A stretch of DNA of 64,000 bases from Acholoe squamosa. Taxonomy: Eukaryota; Annelida; Polychaeta; Phyllodocida; Polynoidae. A program made the position numbers and the translations under genes. The stretch spans positions 14,105,501-14,169,500 of the forward strand of contig OX439041.1 of NCBI GenBank assembly GCA_949317995.1, in the 5' to 3' direction. Every line of letters starts with the position of its first letter. Position 1 is the first letter of the stretch. A model generated the notes under the pieces. The model was not told the DNA's origin, searched no databases, and saw only the letters and a list, made by a program, of their open reading frames with translations. This document shows positions 57,486-64,000 of the stretch, in pieces.

Positions 57486-57860
57486 ATGAATGTCTCTGCT
57501 GTCTCATTAACCACCTGGCCTACAACTGATACGTCCACACTCGACACAGCTACTACCACCGTCGTCACTGCTCGCACCACATTATCTACCTACCTACCTA
57601 CCTACCTACCTACCTACCTACCTAAGAGAATGTGTATTGTACGTTTTGTCGATTTATCTAGGAGACTCAACACTTTTGACACAATTATGTGGAATAAACC
57701 CCATCTTTTCACAGAGAAACTCGCCATCCACGGATTCCTTTACATTGGAAGTAAGGACCTTGTTCCACAGAGCAAAATTTTGCTGACGGAAATGTTGAAG
57801 AAATTGAACTTTCTGGACTATGAGTTTCAGAATGAAGCATGGAGGACATTTTCTTTTTGA
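57486..57860 (+). CDS. BIR-like domain protein without zinc ligands
   Basis: 124 codons from ATG 57,486, or 76 from ATG 57,630 just after the (CTAC)9 tract; the second start avoids a Thr/Tyr/Leu/Pro repeat and may be the real one. The product follows the BIR pattern: RRLNTFDT at the start, LAIHGFLYIGSKD in the middle (A-x-x-G-F-Y-x-G-x-x-D) and a D-x-x-x-x-x-E-A-W-R-T-F-x-F end. At the positions of the Cys, Cys, His and Cys that hold zinc in BIR domains it has Gln, Ile, Ala and no Cys, and the central Trp is Leu. BIR domains occur in inhibitors of apoptosis of animals and viruses. Units 1 and 2 lose this body at the array junction. Confidence 0.55.
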   Translation: MNVSAVSLTTWPTTDTSTLDTATTTVVTARTTLSTYLPTYLPTYLPKRMCIVRFVDLSRRLNTFDTIMWNKPHLFTEKLAIHGFLYIGSKDLVPQSKILLTEMLKKLNFLDYEFQNEAWRTFSF

Positions 57861-58424
57861 ACAAGCTTGCCTTTTTTATTTATATAAAAAATATCTCACT
57901 ATAGTCAGACCCTCATCTACATAATAAACCACTCCTCTTTATGCTAATAAGGTCATGTAACTACTTGCTTGCTGCTTACAGCTGACTGACGGTATGACTT
58001 GTGGACAGCCAACCAATCAGAGGTCTCCATTTGTTGTTTTTTTGGCAAAAGATTTAAAGGAAATAGAGTCACGTCACCAAATTTTTCAAATTTCCCACCA
58101 CAATGACGACCTCTGATTGGTCCATTCAAATTAGGGTCATGTGACCTTATTTGCATAATAGAGGTCACGTGACCTAAACAGCCAGCCAATCAGAGGGCAC
58201 CATTTTGGCAGCACACCACAGGGGGTTTAGGTCACATGACCATTTTGAATTTCTTGCCAAAAGGGAGGGTTCTGATTGGTCCATTTTGGGGCCACACCAC
58301 GGGGGTCTGGGTCACGTGACCCCACATTTGAATTTCCCACCAAAAGGGAGGCCCCTTGCTGCATCCCCAGTGAGTAATATCCTTAGATTAGCTATAGTCC
58401 CGTGCCGATACATACTATACTACT
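57861..58424 (+). mobile_element. Polinton-family right terminus with subterminal modules
   Basis: Ends with AGTGAGTAATATCC, TTAGATTAGCTATAGTCC and GATACATACTATACTACT at 58,424, the same order and sequence as 19,757-19,818. Upstream are repeated CCAAT boxes (58,013, 58,111, 58,186 and 58,271 regions) alternating with GGTCAyrTGACC palindromes (58,135, 58,163, 58,230 and 58,310 regions) and GCACCATTTTGG-like segments. Confidence 0.8.
57950..58340 (+). promoter_or_regulatory. Repeated CCAAT-box / CACGTG E-box modules
   Basis: Four CCAATCAGAG-type boxes (two per strand) and four GGTCACGTGACC-type palindromes (two exact, two with CATGTG or CACATG). CCAAT is the NF-Y site and CACGTG the USF/MYC-type site; the function here is inferred. 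Confidence 0.6.
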
Positions 58425-58739
58425 GAGGATGTATTCATTATTTTGAAGACATTTTTTTTTACAATGCAGGCCTACCTAAAATTGGGCCTATGAAAGACAT
58501 TCTTTGTCTCTTTTTTTTAATGACTTCTTGTCTCAATCATCTGTGTAGTGGCTGTCAACCCATCCCATTCCGATACTCCTCTATCCCATCTGATAGTTTT
58601 TGTCTTAAACTTAACCTTGTTATCTGCTCTTGTCCTTCTATTTTAAGCTGGCTTTATAAACCCTTTATACTTTGAAATACTAGTGCTGCAGATATTGGAT
58701 ATACTGAATTAACTTTATCTCATGCTTATTCATTTACAG
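58425..58739 (+). other. Host flank / SLC6 intron upstream of exon
   Basis: No gene feature apart from a pyrimidine-rich end and AG acceptor (58,738-58,739). Confidence 0.6.
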
Positions 58740-58881
58740 GGGCATAAAGCAGGACGGGCCAATAACCCGGCCCGGGGGAACTGGGGGAGTCAACTAGAAT
58801 TCATCTTGTCTCTGATTGGCTACACCATTGGTTTCGGCAATGTGTGGCGTTTTCCATACCTCTGCTATAGGAATGGAGGAG
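58740..58881 (+). CDS. SLC6-family transporter, exon with TM1
   Basis: 142-bp exon between acceptor TTTACAG and donor G|GTAAGT, phase 0 to 1. Encodes the cytosolic N-terminal end and TM1 of a Na+/Cl- dependent neurotransmitter or amino-acid transporter: [20 protein letters not shown] followed by [16 protein letters not shown]. This is the SLC6 signature, with the G-N-V-W-R-F-P-Y-L motif at the substrate and Na+ site in the plasma membrane. The closest subfamily (glycine, proline, taurine or invertebrate-specific) cannot be settled from this piece. The gene's 5' exons are not visible; the adjacent Polinton terminus may lie inside its intron. Confidence 0.93.
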
Positions 58882-59219
58882 GTAAGTGTTTGCATGAAAA
58901 AAGAAATTATACAAAGTAAATTATGTCTAGGTGTATGACATAGTTGAGATCAATTAAACTTGTTTATCCTTTCCCAGAGAGCTCAGAATGGCCCTCTATT
59001 GTTTAAGTGAGATCCCTGGGTACATCCTGTTTAACCTAACCTATGTCTAATTATGCAACCTGGTGTCTTCCTCAGGATGCTGCTATTAAGTGTTGGCCAG
59101 CAGACTCACCAGTACTTCATTGGTGCATCATGGCAACCAATAGTAATGATGCACTCCCGCAGTAGTCTTACTAACACTAGCGCTAAAATCCAGAAATGAT
59201 TTAATGTTATTTTTCACAG
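58882..59219 (+). other. SLC6 intron
   Basis: 338-bp intron, GTAAGT ... TTTTTCACAG. Contains a copy of the dispersed CATTGGTGCATCATG repeat (about 59,105-59,165) also present at 23.7-24.3 kb. Confidence 0.85.
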
Positions 59220-59351
59220 GTGTCTTCCTCATCCCATACCTCCTCACCTTGGCCTTGGCTGGAACACCTCTTTTCTTCCTGGAAGTCGCTATCGGTCAGT
59301 TTGCCTCCCTCGGACCAGTCGGTGTATGGAATATGGTGCCACTATTCAAAG
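59220..59351 (+). CDS. SLC6-family transporter, exon with TM2
   Basis: 132-bp exon, acceptor TTTTTCACAG, donor G|GTGAGT. Joins the previous exon in phase 1 without disturbing the frame. Encodes [20 protein letters not shown] and [20 protein letters not shown], which is TM2 and the G-Q-F motif at its end. No following exon (TM3 onward) could be found in the remaining 4.6 kb, so the next intron is long or the gene is partial. Confidence 0.93.
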
Positions 59352-60232
59352 GTGAGTGAGGGTAACCACTTTATAATGATATGGATATTTTTTTCATGAT
59401 TCCCCTTTTTTTTAATTCTACTTAGAACATAATAAATTAATCCTTTTGAAGCACTCAGACAGGGCTCTGTTTTTCCTCATGTAATACAAAATATATATAT
59501 AAATACGGCTCATTTATATGGAATAGAAATATTCTATATTTATATATCATGTTAAAGGTGTTTATGTTTGCGTAATTATTTCCATTCGCCTAAAATAATG
59601 CTATTTTATTAAATATGGCCCTCAACGCGGAGACAAATGTGGACCTCCATGTTTATGTCAGTGTTTGGCTCAGTTTTCACTCCTTCACACATCGCCCTCT
59701 AGGGAGAACCCTGTTATCACGCAGGAAATGGGGGAATCCCTGTGGGATCTCTGTCCTACGTCATCACGGGGAGGTATTCCCCATATCTGCTATTTACTTT
59801 CGGTCTCAACTATTTGCACTTCGACTTAGGAAAAAAATATGTGTCGCGGTGAAAAAAGGGTGGGTAATACACATATTATCCCCAAAACTAAAAGCCCTGT
59901 GTCTTCTCTCTCTACCCATATGTGTTTCAAATATTATTCCTCTTTAATACAGCGCAATCGAACATAAAAGCACAGCCAACTTTTTTTGGTGGAGGGGAGG
60001 GTTATTTATGCTTTTCTCTCAAGTCCTCATGGTGTAGAGACAAGTGGGATTCAGGACAGGGCTAACCGAAAAATAATTATTGACTGCCTTGTGTATAATA
60101 TCAATAAATATTCATTAGGTAATATCACTTAAAAACTGATAGTTCTCGTCTATAGTTCAAGAAGTACATAATGTACTTTTTTGCCTTAATCGTAATCATG
60201 CTACATCCTGCATTTTCCCTCAATTTAACTTT
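59352..60232 (+). other. Non-coding, probable intron
   Basis: AT-rich. An ORF at 59,615-59,947 shows no recognisable motif. Ends in a pyrimidine-rich TTTCAG (60,233). Confidence 0.5.
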
Positions 60233-60233
60233 C

Positions 60234-60768
60234 AGAGCTGTTTGCCAATAAAAAGCAGGCAGTTAGGGTGGAAGCGGAAATGGAGACTAACACGACAATA
60301 CTCACCAAGAGAATTACAACTCTGTCATTTCTTCTTACTTCCAAGAAGAAGAGCACAGAGAGGAGAATATGACTCAGACTAACCCAATTTACCTCTCTAA
60401 TGCGACATCTCAATAACTTCTTGCCAAGTCCCGAGTAAACTCTGGTACTCTTGTTCACATTGTTGACTCTTTCAATACCAAGGTTAAAAAGGCTGAACAA
60501 AAGAAGACCCCAGACACAATTCTTGTATCCCTTTTACCTTCTCGGAGAACTAAGGAGGACCTTTTGTCTCAAGAAAGCAGGCTTCAGGAAAGAAATCAGG
60601 CCAGACAACAAGAAAATAAAAACTGTAACCCTGTGCGAAGTAAAAATCCACAGATCCAACAAGGACACATCAGGCAGGAGCAGTCTGCAGGTAATGTGGA
60701 TCAGAAACCCTAAGCATCCTACTACCTCACTCCACCAGCAAGCAGGTCCCTCACACTAACAGCAGACA
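60234..60768 (+). pseudogene. Decayed coding sequence, basic and Gln-rich, unknown family
   Basis: Starts after an acceptor-like TTTCAG. Coding character jumps between frames; one frame reads SRVNSGTLVHIVDSFNTKVK and a Gln/Arg/Asn-rich segment, with stops near 60,412 and 60,711. It leads into the Gln-rich repeat ORF. Probably the 5' part of the same broken gene. Confidence 0.4.
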
Positions 60769-61404
60769 GGTTTGTCTTACCAACAGCAGGCAGGTAGCTC
60801 ACACCAACAGCAGGCAGGTAGCTCACACCAACAGCAGGCAGGTCCATCTTACCAACAGCAGGCACGTCCGTCTTACCAACAGCAGGCGGGAAGCTCACAC
60901 CAACAGCAGGCCCATACTTTCCAACAACAGCAGCCTGTCCATACTTACCAACAGCAGGCTGTCCACAATCAGCAAGAAAAGCCTGCTAATACACTTCAAA
61001 CCCAGCATTTGGGTACACTAAAACAGCAGGCTCCATCCTCTCATCACCAACATATACCTGAAAATAATTTTCAAGCTCAGGTATTACCTGGTGTAAATCA
61101 AGAAGCAACAGACGTTCAACAAATTGATGACTCCCTGGAAGGTGGGAATGATCAAATATACAGTAACCAGGAAAATAATTATGAAAATAATACTCAGAGA
61201 CCTCCAAAAATGGCACACATTCGCAGATCAACTTCTTTATCTAAGATAATCGATGCCTCTCTGTCTGAGCTTGATGAGGATGAAGATGAGTTGCCTGAAG
61301 GATACAAAGGTTTCAGTATGAGCACTCCTAACCAGGACAAACAGAGAGAATCTCCAGTTTTAACCTCTCAGGCAGGAAGAAGGTGCTCTCCACATTTGCT
61401 TTGA
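60769..61404 (+). CDS. Gln-rich repeat protein segment
   Basis: Open frame to TGA 61,404 with a 24-27-bp minisatellite at 60,757-60,912 that encodes HQQQAGSS / YQQQAGPS repeats (about six copies). A Gln/His/Asn-rich region and an acidic SLSELDEDEDELPEGYKGF segment follow. No catalytic motif. The first ATG is inside the repeat region, so the real start may be upstream in a spliced or decayed part. Family unknown. Confidence 0.5.
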   Translation, partial: GLSYQQQAGSSHQQQAGSSHQQQAGPSYQQQARPSYQQQAGSSHQQQAHTFQQQQPVHTYQQQAVHNQQEKPANTLQTQHLGTLKQQAPSSHHQHIPENNFQAQVLPGVNQEATDVQQIDDSLEGGNDQIYSNQENNYENNTQRPPKMAHIRRSTSLSKIIDASLSELDEDEDELPEGYKGFSMSTPNQDKQRESPVLTSQAGRRCSPHLL

Positions 61405-62260
61405 AGAATATAGAGCATGCTGTTAACCAGAAAACTTAATCTAAGAAGCAACTCTTCAATCCCAAGAAATCAAACAACAAGAAGGCAGATAAGAACCAAA
61501 GCACTGACACCATAAAAGAAACTGATGCCATAAAAGAAACTGAAGGCCAGCAGATTAAGGATGAAATAGATGCTCTTGTAAATGGGCTAATAGATGTTGT
61601 AAAGGACACTTGCAAAGTCATATGTGAAGAGAAAGAGAAGCTCATGAAAAATATTATGCATTATGAAGATACAACAAAAGATCTGCCTAAGAGTATAACT
61701 TAGAGCTTTGACAAAGCTTCTCGTGAAATGTCTGCTGTTTTTAAAAAAAATCTTATTGACATGGCCACAGATAACACGAGAGCCCTGAAGGAAGCATTAA
61801 AATCTCACAATAAAAGGATAATGCTAATAAAAAAATCCAACATTAATGATCATAAAGTGTTCAGGGATACTATGCTCAATTTAGAGGAACAATTAGCTGA
61901 ACGTAATGTTAAGAAAGAAGTTGAACTTGCCAGGGGTCTTGAAAATGTGGGTAAACAGATTTTAAGGCTGCAGGAGACATGGCGGAATCACAACTTCAGG
62001 CCGCTGCATCAGGCTGCAACTCGCATGATAAAATCATTGCCTCCGTTGTTAACCTCAACGACATTGTAACTTCCTTAAGCAACAACATGGCTTCCCTGTC
62101 CATATCAGTTGAGACGGTCCGAAAGGAGCAAGAAATGGCTCTATCTGTTGCTCAGAAAGCAGACCAGGTGTTAGTAGCTGTCACGTCTAACTTGTCACGT
62201 TTGACTGCTGCTCAAGAGAAGGACAATAGCCAGCATCTGATAAAGGAATATAATAAATGA
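61405..62260 (+). pseudogene. Coiled-coil coding sequence, frameshifted, unknown family
   Basis: Lys/Glu-rich helical sequence: NKKADKNQSTDTIKETDAIK, a stop near 61,700, then ATG 61,728 onward with LEEQLAERNVKKEVELARGL. Near 61,975 the frame changes and continues VVNLNDIVTSLSNNMASLSI to TGA 62,260. Looks like one long coiled-coil protein with at least two shifts. It may belong with the Gln-rich ORF. Confidence 0.45.
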
Positions 62261-62695
62261 CTTTGTAAAAACTTTATATATATATATATATATGTCCTAT
62301 TTAACATTGTTCTGTTATTAAGTATTCAGGTAAATTACTTTAACTTGTTTATACCCCTATTAAGCAAAATCTGGTAGATGACCTGCTCCGCAACCTGAAT
62401 CAGCATTGACTCGTTTGGGAGAGAAAGAATATTTCAACCTAGATCATCCAACTCAACATTTGGAATCTGATGCACCCACAGCCTCCAGTCAGTAAGTGAA
62501 TAAAAAATAACTTGTACTATAAAGGCGTTCAAATCCATGTATAGATTAATTACCCATAGTAACCTTTATTTTAGCGTTGGCTACTGTATGAATATATATT
62601 GAAAATATGGTTTCCATGAAAAGAACAATAAATTCAGCGTTATTTTTAATTTTGTCGGGAAATAGCTGTTTTTATTCAAATAATTTGCTTTCTAG
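62261..62695 (+). other. Probable intron region, one tentative small exon
   Basis: Includes a short (TA)n and, at about 62,447-62,493, a tentative exon ending CCA GTC A|GTAAGT that would join the next exon in frame. The acceptor is weak; uncertain. Confidence 0.35.
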
Positions 62696-62696
62696 A

Positions 62697-62780
62697 TGGT
62701 CACCAGCAGCTCTATCAGGCTTGTTCTGCTCAACAGGCCATAAAACGGGCGGATGATAAAATACTGATACCTGTGACAGG
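62697..62780 (+). CDS. Small exon of unknown gene
   Basis: Acceptor TTTCTAG, donor G|GTGAGT. One frame is open across the exon (GHQQLYQACSAQQAIKRADD), and the phase fits the next exon exactly. No family recognised. Confidence 0.5.
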
Positions 62781-62941
62781 TGAGTTAAATAAAAATCCAA
62801 TTTTTCTTTTCACAGCTTTTCTAAAAGCTATTACAGTAGAATGTGTAAATACTGTGTGAGATAATATTTTGTTCAAAAATTTAAAGTTCTATGATATACC
62901 TTATAATTGAATAAATAAAACAAAATGTATTTTTTTTTCAG

Positions 62942-63513
62942 CAGTGAACCTGCAGTCATTTGTCAACCCTAACGGGAGCCATTTACCCTCTTTCTCAGTT
63001 ACGCCCTCTGCTACGGTTGTCTTAGTCCAGCAAGACACAGCAGACACTGAGGTATTCAGAACAGAGGGAAATCACAATGAAGCGCAGGATAGTATGCAGC
63101 AGGAAGCACAGGTCATTCAGAACCCTCCTCAAATGGAGGTAGTGATAGAGAACAGCCCACCGCAGGACGATGGCATTATCCAGAACTCATCGCAGCTGGA
63201 CATGGTGACAGACAACAACCCATCGCATGATGCTCCCGTTATCCAGAACTCACCACAGCTGGACATAGTGACAGAAAACAACCCACCACAGGATGCTATT
63301 TTAGAATCATTAAGAATGAGGGGAAGGAAGGGGGAACAGCGGAAGCAGACACAGAGGGATCTTTGTCAGACAGTTCTGCTTATCAAAGTTGAAGGTCTGA
63401 ACATATTTGCAAAACTGCTCCCAGACATAGAGAAATGTAAAATAAAACTCAAGCATGGTTTAAAAGAAGTGTATTTAATTTCCATTTCATTTTTTTTCTT
63501 TTTTTTCTGTTGA
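62942..63513 (+). CDS. Last exon of unknown gene, with three 21-residue repeats
   Basis: Acceptor after a long T-run (TTTTTTTTCAG); joined to the previous exon as AVNLQSFVNPNG. Contains three repeats of 63 bp (63,112-63,300) with the pattern IQNxxQxxxVxxNxPxxD, acidic and Asn/Gln/Pro-rich, then a basic segment and a hydrophobic end encoded by a T-run. Stop TGA 63,513. Intact, unlike 60.2-62.3 kb. Function unknown. Confidence 0.5.
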
Positions 63514-64000
63514 ACATTTGTTATCAAAGAAAAATCTTTGCATTATATAGGTAATAAGGACATTACATGATCAAGATATTACTTTTAAAGCAGAATCATA
63601 CAAAGGTAGTACACGGTTTCATGTCAACATCATGTACAGGTACTGTAAACCCCATGGGTGCTAACCGTCTCAGTATTTGGTGATATATTCATTGCTCAGG
63701 CGTTAAATTACGTCTCTTTAACAAGTAGCAGCCTTGCTTTGTCTTATATACATTCATTGTAGTTATGTTTGTTGATGTTTATTTTGTATAAGGTAGAAAA
63801 AGTACATGTACTAAAGGCTTCTCCTCATAAAGGTCGACAAACATAGAGGTGCATTGACAAGATATCTATGCTTATTATTATAATAAAAAAAAGGAAACCA
63901 TTTTCATGAATGAGGATTATTTACATATTTACAGGTGTCTTTAAAGAACTCATCAAGATTGACGTATGAAGGTGGTTATTTCATGCTCCTTATTAAACCA
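63514..64000 (+). other. Non-coding end of window
   Basis: AT-rich, no gene seen. Probably 3' untranslated or intergenic. Confidence 0.6.

Larger units (their letters stand above)
49936..57656 (+). repeat. Tandem array unit 3 (7,721 bp)
   Basis: Private bases: G at 55,725, T at 55,808 and T at 57,004, plus one extra CTAC. At 57,657 it runs on into unique sequence (CTAGGAGACTC), whereas units 1 and 2 jump back to the unit start. Confidence 0.97.
34496..58424 (+). mobile_element. Remains of a Polinton/adintovirus-like element, internally triplicated
   Basis: Evidence for a Polinton origin: a protein-primed PolB-type N-terminal fragment in each unit, and a right end at 58,377-58,424 whose terminal 18 bases (GATACATACTATACTACT) equal the right end of the 1.3-kb element with its 6-bp duplication. 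No left inverted repeat, integrase, capsid, ATPase or protease gene is visible. The next six bases, GAGGAT, should have been duplicated at the lost left end. Left limit set at the array border, which may not be the original element boundary. Confidence 0.7.

Noticed and set aside
34496..57656. The triplication as three independent Polinton insertions
   Set aside because: Junctions lack inverted repeats and target-site duplications, and the units are head-to-tail with shared breakpoints.

Overview
The window is nuclear DNA from an animal, probably a marine invertebrate. It has spliced SLC6-transporter exons with GT-AG boundaries, Ty3/gypsy LTR retrotransposons, Polinton/Maverick-type DNA, micro- and minisatellites and long AT-rich non-coding stretches. 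Nothing fixes the phylum. There is no prokaryotic gene organisation, and I recognise no rRNA or tRNA gene.

Layout. 1-16,012 is a nest of Ty3/gypsy copies of one family. Copy 1 (1-4,550) enters from the left edge. Copy 2 (5,734-12,234) has an LTR, a tRNA-His-like primer site, a long coiled-coil Gag, protease, RT-RNase H, a truncated integrase and an AT-hook tail. A third internal fragment lies at 14,541-16,012. Copies 1 and 2 match at a constant offset of 7,684 bp with no indels and share the same disabling lesions, so a dead element was duplicated. Between copy 2 and the third fragment sits a GC-rich segment (12,235-14,540) with two ORFs of unknown family. 16,013-24,638 is mostly non-coding, but holds a complete 1,289-bp Polinton-like non-autonomous element (18,530-19,818) with terminal inverted repeats and a 6-bp target-site duplication. 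24,639-30,405 is another decayed gypsy of the same general architecture. 30,950-34,116 is a broken protein-coding segment (coiled coil, C2H2-like finger, low-complexity linker).

34,496-57,656 is a head-to-tail triplication of a 7.72-kb unit, more than 99.9% identical between copies. Each unit carries a frameshifted N-terminal part of a Polinton-type protein-primed DNA polymerase B, a trinucleotide-rich unknown gene, a divergent promoter region, a gene remnant with two Death-like domains, and a non-coding block with seven copies of a ~20-bp motif. After the third unit follow a small BIR-like ORF without zinc ligands (57,486-57,860) and a Polinton right terminus (57,861-58,424) of the same family as the 1.3-kb element. 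This is best read as the remains of a Polinton/adintovirus-like element with an apoptosis-related accessory module (two Death-like domains plus a BIR-like domain), internally triplicated after loss of its left end.

58,740-59,351 holds two exons of an SLC6-family Na+/Cl- dependent transporter. 60,233-63,513 holds Gln-rich, coiled-coil and repeat-containing coding sequence of unknown family, partly decayed, on the same strand.

How the parts work together: the gypsy copies are self-contained but dead; the two Polinton-family loci share termini and subterminal CCAAT/E-box modules, so the small one could have been mobilised by proteins from a full-length relative. The 1.3-kb element is the best evidence that this Polinton family has moved in this genome.
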